Assembly: GCF_026343335.1 (NCBI RefSeq)
Contig: NZ_JAPELX010000001.1
Location: forward strand, 5,580,001-5,644,000
Reading direction: 5' to 3'
From: Streptomyces sp. NBC_00078
Lineage (GTDB): Bacteria > Actinomycetota > Actinomycetes > Streptomycetales > Streptomycetaceae
Length of the DNA: 64,000 nt
Below are positions 32,171 through 40,401 of the stretch, piece by piece. Both the position numbers and the translations under genes were made by a program. The notes beneath the pieces are model-generated. The model worked only from the letters and a program-made list of their open reading frames with translations, did no database searches and was not told the origin of the DNA. How positions within the stretch are numbered: the stretch's first letter is position 1; the number at the start of each line of letters is the position of its first letter.

Positions 32171-33412
32171 GTGAGCGAGAGCAGTGCGGAGGCCGCCCTG
32201 GTCGTCGCCACCGCCACGGAGGCGGCCGGAAACTGGCGCAGGGCCACCGGCATCGCGGGCGCCGCGATAGGCGTGGTCGCCGCGGGTGCGGCGGCCGGCG
32301 TCGCCCTGGAGCGGCTCACCGTCGGCCGCGGCATGCGCAAGAAGGCCCGGCTGGCCCTCGACTCCACGGGACCCTACGGCTCGCTGCGCGGCACCCCCGG
32401 CAGGGCGACGGCCGACGACGGCACCGAGCTCTACTACGAGGTTGACGACGTCGATCCCGAGGCCGTGCCCCCGCTCAGCCCGCGCCGGCGACGGCTGTTC
32501 GGGCGCAAGGCGCCCGCGCCCGTCACCGTCGTCTTCAGCCACGGCTACTGCCTGAGCCAGGACTCCTGGCACTTCCAGCGCGCGGCCCTGCGCGGCGTGG
32601 TGCGGACCGTGCACTGGGACCAGCGCAGCCACGGGCGGTCCGGGCGGGGCGTGCAGCAGGTGCAGGACGGTGTGCCGGTCAGCATCGACCAGCTGGGGCG
32701 CGATCTGAAGGCCGTCATCGACGCGGCCGCTCCGCAGGGGCCGATCGTGCTCGTCGGGCACTCCATGGGCGGCATGACCGTGATGGCGCTGGCCGACCAC
32801 TACCCCGAGCTGGTCCGTGACCGGGTGGTCGCGGTCGCCCTCGTCGGTACGTCGGCCGGGCGGCTCGGCGAGGTCAACTTCGGCCTGCCCGTCGCCGGCG
32901 TCAACGCGGTGCGCCGGGTCCTGCCCGGAGTGCTGAAGGCGCTGGGGCAGCAGGCGGCGCTGGTGGAGAAGGGGCGGCGGGCCACCGCCGACCTGTTCGC
33001 CGGGATCATCAAGCGGTACTCGTTCGCGTCGCGGGACGTCGATCCGGCGATCGTGCGGTTCGCCGAGCGGATGATCGAGGGCACGCCGATCGACGTGGTC
33101 GCCGAGTTCTACCCGGCGTTCACGGAACACGACAAGACCACGGCGCTCGCCCGGTTCGCCGGCCTGCCGCTGCTCGTGCTGGCCGGAATCGGCGACCTCG
33201 TCACGCCCAGCGAGCACAGCGAGGCCATCGCCGACCTGCTGCCGGACGCCGAACTGGTGCTGGTGCCGGACGCCGGGCACCTGGTGATGCTCGAACACCC
33301 GGAAGTGGTCACCGACCGGCTGGCCGACCTTCTCACCCGTGCGGGTGCCGTGCCGGCAGGCGCTACCGTGGGTGGCTATGGAAGCACCAGCAGCACCGCA
33401 CAACCCGGTTGA
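32171..33412 (+). CDS. Alpha/beta hydrolase, membrane anchored
   Basis: The 413-residue product has an N-terminal hydrophobic segment (ATGIAGAAIGVVAAGAAAGV, about 20-40) and an alpha/beta-hydrolase domain. The catalytic triad is visible: nucleophile in VGHSMGGMTVMAL, Asp in LAGIGDLVTPSEHS, His in DAGHLVMLEHPE. FSHGYCLSQDSWHFQ holds the oxyanion region. Substrate is unknown. The gene sits between alr and tsaE as in mycobacteria, and its last 35 bases overlap the start of tsaE in another frame. Confidence 0.88.
   Translation: MSESSAEAALVVATATEAAGNWRRATGIAGAAIGVVAAGAAAGVALERLTVGRGMRKKARLALDSTGPYGSLRGTPGRATADDGTELYYEVDDVDPEAVPPLSPRRRRLFGRKAPAPVTVVFSHGYCLSQDSWHFQRAALRGVVRTVHWDQRSHGRSGRGVQQVQDGVPVSIDQLGRDLKAVIDAAAPQGPIVLVGHSMGGMTVMALADHYPELVRDRVVAVALVGTSAGRLGEVNFGLPVAGVNAVRRVLPGVLKALGQQAALVEKGRRATADLFAGIIKRYSFASRDVDPAIVRFAERMIEGTPIDVVAEFYPAFTEHDKTTALARFAGLPLLVLAGIGDLVTPSEHSEAIADLLPDAELVLVPDAGHLVMLEHPEVVTDRLADLLTRAGAVPAGATVGGYGSTSSTAQPG
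33364..33369 (+). promoter_or_regulatory. -10 box of a possible leaderless promoter (tsaE)
   Basis: TACCGT lies eight bases before the tsaE ATG at 33378, inside the end of the hydrolase gene. Confidence 0.45.
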
Positions 33413-33890
33413 GACCGAGCTGACCGTCACCTCCCCCGAGCAGATGCGGGACCTGGGCCGCCGCCTTGCCAAACTGCTGCGCGCCGGTGACCTCGTGATG
33501 CTCAACGGCGAACTCGGTGCGGGCAAGACGACGCTCACCCGCGGGCTCGGCGAGGGTCTCGGCGTCCGGGGCGCGGTCACGTCACCGACGTTCGTGATCG
33601 CCCGGGTGCATCCTTCGCTGGGCGACGGTCCGCCGCTGGTGCACGTCGACGCGTATCGCCTGGGCGGCGGGCTCGACGAGATGGAGGACCTCGACCTCGA
33701 CGTCTCGCTGCCCGACTCGGTGATCGTCGTGGAGTGGGGCGAGGGCAAGGTCGAGGAGCTGACCGACGACCGCCTGCACGTCGTCATCCACCGGGCCGTC
33801 GGAGACACCACGGACGAGGTCCGGCACGTGAGGGTGAACGGGCTCGGGGACCGCTGGGCGACGGTGGACCTGAGCGTGCTGACCGCCTGA
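33378..33890 (+). CDS. tsaE: tRNA t6A biosynthesis ATPase TsaE
   Basis: The 170-residue product begins at ATG 33378 (MEAPAAPHNPVETELTV). It has the P-loop GELGAGKTTLTRGLG, the VTSPTFVIARVHP switch and SVIVVEWGEGKVEE. TsaE drives cycling of the TsaB-TsaD complex that makes N6-threonylcarbamoyladenosine at tRNA position 37. It overlaps the hydrolase gene by 35 bases. tsaB and tsaD lie 1.0-2.2 kb downstream. Confidence 0.95.
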   Translation: MEAPAAPHNPVETELTVTSPEQMRDLGRRLAKLLRAGDLVMLNGELGAGKTTLTRGLGEGLGVRGAVTSPTFVIARVHPSLGDGPPLVHVDAYRLGGGLDEMEDLDLDVSLPDSVIVVEWGEGKVEELTDDRLHVVIHRAVGDTTDEVRHVRVNGLGDRWATVDLSVLTA

Positions 33891-33988
33891 GAACGGCCCG
33901 GGGCACGCACCATCGCGTGAACGTTCCGACAAGACGTCGGCAAGATGTTGCCTTCGGTGTCTTGTGCGTGGTCACATGGTATCCAGTT

Positions 33989-34012
33989 CGTGGTTAGGTC
34001 TACCTAACCACG
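33989..34012. promoter_or_regulatory. Perfect palindrome before the 55-residue gene
   Basis: CGTGGTTAGGT (33989-33999), CT, ACCTAACCACG (34002-34012) form an 11-bp inverted repeat that ends 28 bases before the small gene's ATG, upstream of its ribosome-binding site. It looks like an operator. The half-sites TTAGGT and ACCTAA resemble those of the DmdR/IdeR iron box, but the spacing is wrong (two bases, not seven). It could also terminate tsaE. Confidence 0.55.
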
Positions 34013-34040
34013 CCCGCCCCCGGGTCCTCAGGAGGCGTCC

Positions 34041-34208
34041 ATGCCGGCCACCGAGAGCAACGAGCAGCAGCTGTACGCCGTCGTCGCCGGAGTGTCCATG
34101 CGTGATCTGCTGGCGTCGTGCGCCGCGGCGAACGCGATCTCGACGCCGCCGCGGCTGCCGGACCCCGAGGCGTCCGCGCCGCCGTCCCGGCACAGAGAAG
34201 CTGCCTAG
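34041..34208 (+). CDS. Small hypothetical protein, 55 residues
   Basis: ATG at 34041 has AGGAGG five bases before it (34030-34035), and the frame runs 55 codons to TAG. The product begins MPATESNEQQLYAVVAGVSM and contains RDLLASCAAANAISTPP, ending in a Pro/Ala-rich tail. No membrane segment or known domain is seen. The strong ribosome-binding site, upstream palindrome and a normal codon pattern argue it is real. Its last five codons lie inside a 3 x 19-bp tandem repeat, so its C-terminus may vary between strains. Confidence 0.65.
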   Translation: MPATESNEQQLYAVVAGVSMRDLLASCAAANAISTPPRLPDPEASAPPSRHREAA

Positions 34209-34250
34209 CCAAAGAGAAGCTGCCCGGCCAAAGAGAAGCTGCCCGGCTAG
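34194..34250 (+). repeat. 3 x 19-bp tandem repeat
   Basis: Three head-to-tail copies begin at 34194, 34213 and 34232, each AGAGAAGCTGCC plus a slightly varied YRGCYA-type end. The stop of the 55-residue gene is in copy 1; the last copy runs into the end of the reverse-strand YkuD-like gene, whose TAG stop is at 34247-34249. Confidence 0.8.
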
Positions 34251-34801
34251 GGGATGACGGCGATCTGTGCGCCGATCGTCGCGAACTCCCACATCGCGTC
34301 GCCGTTCTCGCGGGACTCGCGGATGCCGCCGCTGCGCACGTTCGGGTCGGCCTGCTCCGGTGCGTTGTCGACCGCCGCGCTGAAGCCGACGGTCACCCCG
34401 TCCACGGTGGCGAAGCGCACGACGTGCTCGATCGGGGTGCCGTCGGTGCCGACGACGGAGTTCGAGCGGGAGGTGACCCGGTAGACGCCGGGGGCCGGGT
34501 CGACGTCGCCCGGGGTGACCCTGAAGCTGCGCGTGACCTCGTTGCGCGAGCCGACCAGCCAGACACGGTCGGAGCCCACCGAGTAGACGACCCGTTCCCC
34601 CACGCCGGACCCGGTGGGCGGAACACCGGGGTCCGCACTGCCGTGGGGTGCCTTCGAGACGACCGCCGCCGGTGTGGCACTCGCGTGCGGCGTGCCGAGG
34701 CCGGCCGGTACGGTCGCGGAGGCCTGGTAACCGAGGAAGCCGATCGCCGCCAGGGCGGCCGCGGTGAGCCCGAACACGAATCCGGAGCTGCTGCCTGGCA
34801 C
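34247..34801 (-). CDS. YkuD-fold-like membrane protein lacking the catalytic cysteine
   Basis: The 184-residue product has an N-terminal hydrophobic segment (FVFGLTAAALAAIGFLGYQA) and then a domain laid out like an L,D-transpeptidase: RVWLVGSRNEVTRSFRVTPG, PGVYRVTSRS, GVTVGFSAAV and the end GDAMWEFATIGAQIAVIP. Where active enzymes have SHGC[IV]R, this one reads RSGGIRES (residues 156-163), with neither the His nor the Cys. I infer a non-catalytic cell-surface homologue. The start is a GTG at 34801 with AGGTGAG upstream. The assignment to the fold is by pattern, not by search. Confidence 0.65.
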   Translation of the reverse strand: MPGSSSGFVFGLTAAALAAIGFLGYQASATVPAGLGTPHASATPAAVVSKAPHGSADPGVPPTGSGVGERVVYSVGSDRVWLVGSRNEVTRSFRVTPGDVDPAPGVYRVTSRSNSVVGTDGTPIEHVVRFATVDGVTVGFSAAVDNAPEQADPNVRSGGIRESRENGDAMWEFATIGAQIAVIP

Positions 34802-34902
34802 CGTCGCTCACCTGACCCATCGCGTCGTACCTCGTACTTGCGGCGACCGTAGCAGCCCGCACCTGCCTGACCGGGGCGGCCATGCTCGCGGCGCAGGAGC
34901 CG

Positions 34903-34908
34903 TACGCT
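34903..34908 (+). promoter_or_regulatory. -10 box of a leaderless promoter (tsaB)
   Basis: TACGCT, six bases, then GTG at 34915, which starts the canonical TsaB N-terminus. Confidence 0.6.
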
Positions 34909-34914
34909 GTTTGC

Positions 34915-35571
34915 GTGCTCTTGCTCGCTCTGGATACCGCAACCCCCGCCGTGACCGTCGCCCTGCACGACGGCACGGACGTCATCGCCTCGTCGAGCCA
35001 GGTGGACGCCCGCCGGCACGGCGAGCTGCTGCTGCCGGCCGTCGACCGGGTGCTCGCCGAGGCCGGCCTCGGGCTCGACGCCGTCACCGGCATCGTCGTG
35101 GGCATCGGACCCGGGCCCTACACCGGGCTGCGCGTCGGACTGATGACCGCGGACACCTTCGGGCTCGCGCTCGGTGTCCCCGTGCACGGCGTGTGCACGC
35201 TCGACGGCCTGGCGTACGCGTCCGACATCAGGAAGGGCCCCTTCGTGGTGGCGACCGACGCCCGCCGCAAGGAGGTCTACTGGGCGCGGTACGCCGACGC
35301 GCGGACGCGTACGACCGAGCCCGCCGTGGACCGGCCCGCGGACATCGCCGACCAGGTGGCCGGACTGCCCGCCGTCGGCGCGGGCGCGCTCCTGTACCCG
35401 GACACCTTCCCGAACGTGCACGAGCCGGAGCATGTGTCGGCCGCGGCGCTCGCGGCGCTGGCCGCCGAGAGGCTGGGCAAGGGCGAGCAACTCCCCGCGC
35501 CCCGGCCGCTGTACCTGCGCCGCCCGGACGCCCAGGTCCCCAAGAACTACAAGGTGGTCACCCCCAAGTGA
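34915..35571 (+). CDS. tsaB: tRNA t6A biosynthesis protein TsaB
   Basis: The 218-residue product is chosen to start at GTG 34915 so that it begins MLLLALDTATPAVTVALHDG, the standard ASKHA N-terminus; an ATG at 34882 would add 11 unlike residues and lie upstream of the -10 box. GIGPGPYTGLRVGLMTADTF is the conserved dimer segment. TsaB is the non-catalytic partner that activates TsaD. It overlaps rimI by four bases (GTGA). Confidence 0.93.
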   Translation: MLLLALDTATPAVTVALHDGTDVIASSSQVDARRHGELLLPAVDRVLAEAGLGLDAVTGIVVGIGPGPYTGLRVGLMTADTFGLALGVPVHGVCTLDGLAYASDIRKGPFVVATDARRKEVYWARYADARTRTTEPAVDRPADIADQVAGLPAVGAGALLYPDTFPNVHEPEHVSAAALAALAAERLGKGEQLPAPRPLYLRRPDAQVPKNYKVVTPK

Positions 35572-36113
35572 CCGAATCCGTGATCTCTCGACTGCGCGAG
35601 ATGCGCTGGTGGGACATCGATCCCGTGCTCGAACTGGAGAAGAACCTCTTCCCCGAGGACACCTGGTCCCGGGGCATGTTCTGGTCCGAGCTGGCCCATG
35701 CCCGCGGGCCCGAGGCGACGCGCCGCTACGTGGTCGCCGAGGACGATACCGAGGGCTGTGAACCGCGGCTGGTCGGGTACGCGGGACTGGCCGCTTCAGG
35801 AGACCTCGCCGACATCCAGACCATCGCCGTCGCCCGCGACCACTGGGGCACGGGCCTGGGCGGGCGGCTGCTGACGGAACTGCTGCGGGCCGCCACCTCC
35901 TTCGAGTGCGGCCACGTGATGCTGGAGTGCCGGGTCGACAACATCCGGGCCCAGAAGCTCTACGAGCGTTTCGGCTTCGAGGCCATCGGTTTCCGGCGCG
36001 GCTACTACCAGCCGGGCAACGTGGACGCCCTGGTGATGCGACTGACCACAGGACCCGGCAGCGGCTCCGCCGCGGGTCCCACCTCCGAACAAGAAACCGA
36101 GATCCATGGCTGA
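35568..36113 (+). CDS. rimI: Ribosomal-protein-alanine N-acetyltransferase RimI
   Basis: The 181-residue GNAT protein has LADIQTIAVARDHWGTGLGG (acetyl-CoA loop QxxGxG type) and RVDNIRAQKLYERFGFEAIG. It starts at the GTG that overlaps the tsaB stop, in frame with MTESVISRLREMRWWDIDP. E. coli RimI acetylates S18; in mycobacteria it is fused to or neighbours the t6A genes. The last 25 residues are a Gly/Ser/Glu-rich tail. It overlaps tsaD by eight bases. Confidence 0.93.
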   Translation: MTESVISRLREMRWWDIDPVLELEKNLFPEDTWSRGMFWSELAHARGPEATRRYVVAEDDTEGCEPRLVGYAGLAASGDLADIQTIAVARDHWGTGLGGRLLTELLRAATSFECGHVMLECRVDNIRAQKLYERFGFEAIGFRRGYYQPGNVDALVMRLTTGPGSGSAAGPTSEQETEIHG

Positions 36114-37203
36114 CGGACCCCTTGTCCTGGGAATCGAGACCTCCTGCGACGAGACCGGCGTAGGCATCGTCCGCGGCACCACCCTGCTGGCCGACGCCAT
36201 CGCCTCCAGCGTCGACGAGCACGCCCGCTTCGGCGGTGTCGTGCCCGAGGTCGCCTCCCGGGCACACCTCGAAGCGATGGTGCCGACGATCGACCGTGCG
36301 CTGAAGGAGGCGGGGGTGAGCGCGCGCGACCTGGACGGCATCGCGGTCACCGCAGGTCCCGGCCTGGCCGGCGCCCTGCTGGTCGGCGTGTCGGCGGCGA
36401 AGGCGTACGCGTACGCGCTGGGCAAGCCGTTGTACGGCGTCAACCACCTCGCCTCCCACATCTGCGTGGACCAGCTGGAGCACGGGGCGCTGCCCGAGCC
36501 CACCATGGCCCTGCTGGTGTCCGGCGGACACAGCTCCCTGCTGCTCTCCACCGACATCACCTCGGACGTACGGCCGCTCGGCGCGACCATCGACGACGCG
36601 GCCGGCGAGGCCTTCGACAAGATCGCGCGCGTGCTCAACCTCGGCTTCCCCGGCGGCCCGGTCATCGACCGGTACGCGCGCGAGGGCGACCCCCGGGCGA
36701 TCGCCTTCCCGCGCGGTCTGACCGGCCCGCGCGACGCGGCGTACGACTTCTCCTTCTCCGGCCTGAAGACGGCTGTCGCCCGCTGGATCGAGGCGAAGCG
36801 GGCGGCCGGGGAGGAGGTGCCGGTGCGTGACGTGTCGGCCTCCTTCCAGGAGGCGGTCGTCGACGTGCTGACCCGGAAGGCCGTACGGGCCTGCAAGGAC
36901 GAGGGCGTCGACCACCTGATGATCGGTGGCGGGGTGGCCGCCAACTCGCGGCTGCGGGCACTGGCGCAGGAGCGGTGCGAGGCGGCCGGTATCCGGCTCA
37001 GGGTGCCGCGGCCGAAGTTGTGCACGGACAACGGCGCGATGGTGGCGGCGCTCGGTGCGGAGATGGTGGCCCGCAACCGGGCCGCGTCGAGCTGGGACCT
37101 GTCGGCGGACTCGTCGCTGCCGGTGACCGAGCCGCATGTCCCCGGGCACACGCACGGCCACGACCATGTGCACGAGGTCAGCAGGGAGAACCTCTACTCG
37201 TGA
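36106..37203 (+). CDS. tsaD: tRNA N6-adenosine threonylcarbamoyltransferase TsaD
   Basis: The 365-residue product begins MADGPLVLGIETSCDETGVG and has the metal-binding VNHLASHI and VPEVASRAHLEAM motifs, VSGGHSSLLL and LMIGGGVAANSRLRAL. It transfers the threonylcarbamoyl group to A37 of tRNAs. The C-terminus is unusual: PHVPGHTHGHDHVHEV is a His-rich tail after the normal end of the fold. Its stop overlaps the next gene by four bases (GTGA). Confidence 0.96.
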   Translation: MADGPLVLGIETSCDETGVGIVRGTTLLADAIASSVDEHARFGGVVPEVASRAHLEAMVPTIDRALKEAGVSARDLDGIAVTAGPGLAGALLVGVSAAKAYAYALGKPLYGVNHLASHICVDQLEHGALPEPTMALLVSGGHSSLLLSTDITSDVRPLGATIDDAAGEAFDKIARVLNLGFPGGPVIDRYAREGDPRAIAFPRGLTGPRDAAYDFSFSGLKTAVARWIEAKRAAGEEVPVRDVSASFQEAVVDVLTRKAVRACKDEGVDHLMIGGGVAANSRLRALAQERCEAAGIRLRVPRPKLCTDNGAMVAALGAEMVARNRAASSWDLSADSSLPVTEPHVPGHTHGHDHVHEVSRENLYS

Positions 37204-37457
37204 CGGTCGCGCTGATGTGGGAGGCGCGGGCGGTCGAGGGCCGGGGCGAGGAACTGCTCGCCTGGGCGCGGGCGCAGGAGCTGTCGGCTCGGCCCCTGCG
37301 CCGGGAGACCTTCCGCGGTCCGCAGGACCGGGTGCTGGTCATCACCTGGTGGGACGCTGAGTCCGCCGCCGAGTTGCCCGAACTGCCCGAGCCCGGCGTC
37401 GAGTTGATCACCCGGGCGGTGCACCGGTGGCGGTTCGAGGCAGTGGCCGAGGGCTGA
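37200..37457 (+). CDS. Small hypothetical protein coupled to tsaD
   Basis: The 85-residue product starts at the GTG overlapping the tsaD stop (MTVALMWEARAVEGRGEELL) and ends HRWRFEAVAEG. It lacks a signal or membrane segment. The layout (VALMWEARAVEG...EELLAWA...VLVITWWDAE) recalls ferredoxin-like dimeric barrel proteins such as the Dabb/ABM group, but I cannot name a family. GTGA coupling ties its production to TsaD. Confidence 0.75.
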   Translation: MTVALMWEARAVEGRGEELLAWARAQELSARPLRRETFRGPQDRVLVITWWDAESAAELPELPEPGVELITRAVHRWRFEAVAEG

Positions 37458-37879
37458 CCGACAGCTTCCACGGCGCATCCTGGTCGTGCCCCCGCCACAG
37501 CACCTTGCCGTTCCTGCGCTCCCAGCCGGCCGCCAGCCAGGCCTGGCCCAGCCAGGGAAGGGCGGCCCACAGGGGGAGCAGGGCGACCCAGGGTTCCCAG
37601 GCGATGGCGAGGGCCAGCGTGGGGACCAGCATCACCGCGAGGAGCCACGCGTTGAGCGGGTGGGTGCGCAGCGGGACGGCGAGGGGGGGCCTGGTCCAGC
37701 AAGGCCGCCTCCTCGAAGCCCCGTACCTCGCCGAACCACCTGACGCGGCTCGCGTGGAGCAGGGTGGACACCACCGTGAAGGCGAGCCCGCAGGTGACGA
37801 ACGTGCCAAGGCCGCCGGCCGTCAGCGGCGCCCCGCGGACGCCCGTCGTCACCGGCACGCAGACCGCCACCGCGACCAA
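37408..37879 (-). pseudogene. Frameshifted membrane protein gene
   Basis: Reading from 37879, one frame gives a hydrophobic segment (ALTAGGLGTFVTC-like, GLAFTVVSTLLHASRVRWF) and then, past EEAALLDQA, turns into Arg/Pro noise. The next frame then gives a coherent second half (HPLNAWLLAVMLVPTLALAI, WVALLPLWAALPWLGQAWL, WERRNGKVLWRGHD). The switch point is a run of seven G at 37683-37689. A GTG overlapping the GH3 stop by four bases could be the original start but hits a stop after 18 codons, suggesting a second lesion. It is either a decayed gene or a sequencing error. Confidence 0.55.
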
Positions 37880-37954
37880 CGCGCTGCCGACGCAACGCAG
37901 TTCACGGTGGACGTACCTGTCCGTCCCAGCCTCCCCGTGTCGCGGCGCGGAGGG

Positions 37955-40258
37955 TCACGCCGGTTCTGACACCTCCGTCTCGCAGCGCAGCCTCCGCTGC
38001 GGACCCGGCACCCGCAGCGGGCCCGTGAGGGTCAGCCGTGCCGTGTGCCGTACGTCCGAGCTGGATGCCGCCAACCGCAGCTCCAGGATGCCCGGTTCGA
38101 CCACCCGCCGACCAGCCCGATCGGTGAACGCCGACAGATCGGCGTGGAAGCGGAAGGTCACACGGGCCGTCTCACCCGGGGCCAGTTCCACGCGCCGGTA
38201 GCCGATCAGGCGGACATCGGGGCGGGTCACCGACGCCACCGGGTCGTGCAGGTACAGCTGGACGACCTCGGCGCCCTCGCGGTCACCGGTGTTGCGGACG
38301 TTCACCGCCATGTCGTACGAGCCGTCCGTGCCGATCTCCGCCGCCCTCGCGTCCGATTCCCACGCGAAGGTCGTGTAGGAACGCCCGTGTCCGAAGGCGT
38401 ACAGCGGCGTCGGGTCGAGGTTGCTGACCTCGCCCGCGAGGCCCAGCGGAGGCTGGAGGTACGTCCACGGCTGGCCTCCCGGCAGCTGCGGGACGCTCAC
38501 CGGCAGCCGGCCCGACGGGTTCACGCGGCCCGACAGGACTCCCGCGACTGCCGGGCCGCCCTCCTCCCCCGGGAAGAACGCCTGCACCACCGCGGCCAGC
38601 CGGCCCTGCCAGCGGCCCAGCGCGTACGGGCGGCCGGTGAGCAGGACGAGGACCACCGGGACGCCCGTGGCCACCAGACGGTCGAGCAACTCGCCCTGCA
38701 CGCCCGGAAGCCGAAGGTCCGTCACATCACAGCCCTCGCCCGACGTGCCCCGTCCGAACAGACCCGCCCGGTCGCCCAGGACCGCCACGCACACGTCCGC
38801 CTCGGCGGTGCGCGCCACCGCCTCCTCGAAGCCGGAGGGATCCGGGTCCGAGGTGTCGCAGCCCTGAGCGAACGTCACCTTCGCGTCCGGGAGCTCGGCC
38901 CGCAGCGCCTGGAGGACGGTCGGGATCTCCACGCCCATCGGCACGTCGGGGTGGTGCGCCAGGACGTGGGACGGGAAGGAGTAGCAGCCGAGCATCGCCA
39001 GGGCGTCCGCCGCCCGCGGGCCGACCACCGCGACCCGGGTGTCCGGCGGGAGCGGGAGGACCCCGTCCGGGTTGTCCACAAGGACCACCGACTCCTCGGC
39101 AACGCGGCGGGCCAGGGCCCGGTTCGCGGCCGAGTCGAGGTCGATCGTGCCGGTCGGCTCGGGGTCCCAGCCCTCGTCCAGGAGGCCCAGTTCACACTTC
39201 TGGAGCAGGACGCGGCGGGCCGCGCGGTCGACCAGCGACTCCGGGACCGCTCCCGCCGCCACCGCCTCCAGCAGCGGTTTCCCGTAGCACTTGAGCGTCG
39301 GCAGTTCCACGTCGATGCCGGCCGACAGCGCCGCGTGTGCCGCCTCGGCGGGGGAGCCCGCCACCCGGTGCAGCGTCTGGAGGAAGCCGATGCCGAAGTA
39401 GTCGGCGACCACGGTGCCGGTGAATCCCCACTGCTCCCGCAGGAGTTCGGTCAGCAGGGCCGGGTCCGCCGACGCCGGGATGCCGTCCGTGTCGTTGTAG
39501 GCGGCCATGACCGAGCGGGGGCCGCCCTCGCGCAGCGCCATCTCGAAGGGCGGGAGCGTCACGTCCGCGAACTCACGGACACCGGCCCGGACGGGGGCGA
39601 GGTTGCGGGCGCCCGCCGAGGACGCGTACCCGGCGAAGTGCTTGAGCGTGGCGACGATCCCGGCGGACTCCAGGCCGCGCACATAGGCCGTCCCGATCGT
39701 GCCCACCAGGTACGGGTCCTCGCCGATGGTCTCCTCGACCCGGCCCCAGCGCGGATCCCGTACGACGTCCAGGACCGGGGCCAGGCCCTGGTGCACGCCG
39801 GCCGAGCGCAGGTCCTCGCCGATACTGCGGGCCATCTCCTCGACGAGGGGCGGGTCGAAGGTGGCGCCCCAGGCCAGCGGGACGGGGTAGGCGGTGGCAC
39901 CCCAGGCCGTGAAGCCGGCCAGGCACTCCTCATGGGCGACGGCCGGGATCCCGAAGCGGCCGGCCGCCGTGATACGGCGCTGGGCGCGGGCCAGTGCCTG
40001 CGCGCCCAGCGCCGGGTCCACGGGCGATGTGCCGTAGGAGCGGGTGAGCTGGCCCAGACCGTGGGTGATCAGCTCCTCCCAGTCGTAGTCGGCGGTCATC
40101 TCGCTCTGCAGGGGAGCGACTCCGTCGCCGTCGGTGGCGGCGCCCACCCACACGCCGTACAGCTGGGCGGTCTTCTCCTGAAGGGTCATCCGGGAGAGCA
40201 GGTCGTCGACGCGGGCGGCGGCGGGCAGGTCGGGGTCACGCCAGGGCGCGGTGGTCAT
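37955..40258 (-). CDS. Glycoside hydrolase family 3 beta-glycosidase
   Basis: The 767-residue product has the GH3 N-terminal barrel (LAPVLDVVRDPRWGRVEETIGEDP, VMAAYNDTDGIPAS), the nucleophile Asp in GTVVADYFGIGFL, the second alpha/beta domain (VAVVGPRAADALAMLG) and a C-terminal fibronectin-III-like domain (EGAEVVQLYLHDP). No signal peptide is present, so it acts on imported oligosaccharides. Beta-xylosidase or beta-glucosidase activity is likely. It is divergent from a LacI regulator with two palindromic sites between them. AGGAG lies before the ATG. Confidence 0.92.
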   Translation of the reverse strand: MTTAPWRDPDLPAAARVDDLLSRMTLQEKTAQLYGVWVGAATDGDGVAPLQSEMTADYDWEELITHGLGQLTRSYGTSPVDPALGAQALARAQRRITAAGRFGIPAVAHEECLAGFTAWGATAYPVPLAWGATFDPPLVEEMARSIGEDLRSAGVHQGLAPVLDVVRDPRWGRVEETIGEDPYLVGTIGTAYVRGLESAGIVATLKHFAGYASSAGARNLAPVRAGVREFADVTLPPFEMALREGGPRSVMAAYNDTDGIPASADPALLTELLREQWGFTGTVVADYFGIGFLQTLHRVAGSPAEAAHAALSAGIDVELPTLKCYGKPLLEAVAAGAVPESLVDRAARRVLLQKCELGLLDEGWDPEPTGTIDLDSAANRALARRVAEESVVLVDNPDGVLPLPPDTRVAVVGPRAADALAMLGCYSFPSHVLAHHPDVPMGVEIPTVLQALRAELPDAKVTFAQGCDTSDPDPSGFEEAVARTAEADVCVAVLGDRAGLFGRGTSGEGCDVTDLRLPGVQGELLDRLVATGVPVVLVLLTGRPYALGRWQGRLAAVVQAFFPGEEGGPAVAGVLSGRVNPSGRLPVSVPQLPGGQPWTYLQPPLGLAGEVSNLDPTPLYAFGHGRSYTTFAWESDARAAEIGTDGSYDMAVNVRNTGDREGAEVVQLYLHDPVASVTRPDVRLIGYRRVELAPGETARVTFRFHADLSAFTDRAGRRVVEPGILELRLAASSSDVRHTARLTLTGPLRVPGPQRRLRCETEVSEPA

Positions 40259-40309
40259 GAAACTCCTGCTCTTGTCGAGTGGGATGGGACCCTCTCACCA
40301 ACACTGGTC

Positions 40310-40343
40310 ACGAATGTTTCGTTATACACGTCGAATGTTCCGG
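40310..40343. promoter_or_regulatory. Two LacI-type operators between the GH3 gene and its regulator
   Basis: ACGAATGTTTCGT (40310-40322) is a perfect palindrome around TGT, and TCGAATGTTCCGG (40331-40343) is a weaker second copy, 21 bases centre to centre, so both lie on one DNA face. A reverse-strand TATAAC (40326-40321), a plausible -10 box for the GH3 gene, sits between them. The same motif recurs at 41542. Confidence 0.7.
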
Positions 40344-40365
40344 GAACCTAGGGCGGTCGGAAGGG

Positions 40366-40394
40366 TTCGTCAAGAGGTCGTGCAGGGATACGAT
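40366..40394 (+). promoter_or_regulatory. Leaderless promoter of the LacI regulator
   Basis: TTCGTC (40366-40371), a 17-base spacer and TACGAT (40389-40394) stand seven bases before the ATG at 40402. Confidence 0.55.
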
Positions 40395-40401
40395 CGCCGT
40401 C

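Noticed and set aside
33989..34012. DmdR/IdeR iron box
   Set aside because: The half-sites TTAGGT and ACCTAA are right, but only two bases separate them, whereas the iron box has a 19-base layout with seven between. I keep it only as a generic palindrome.
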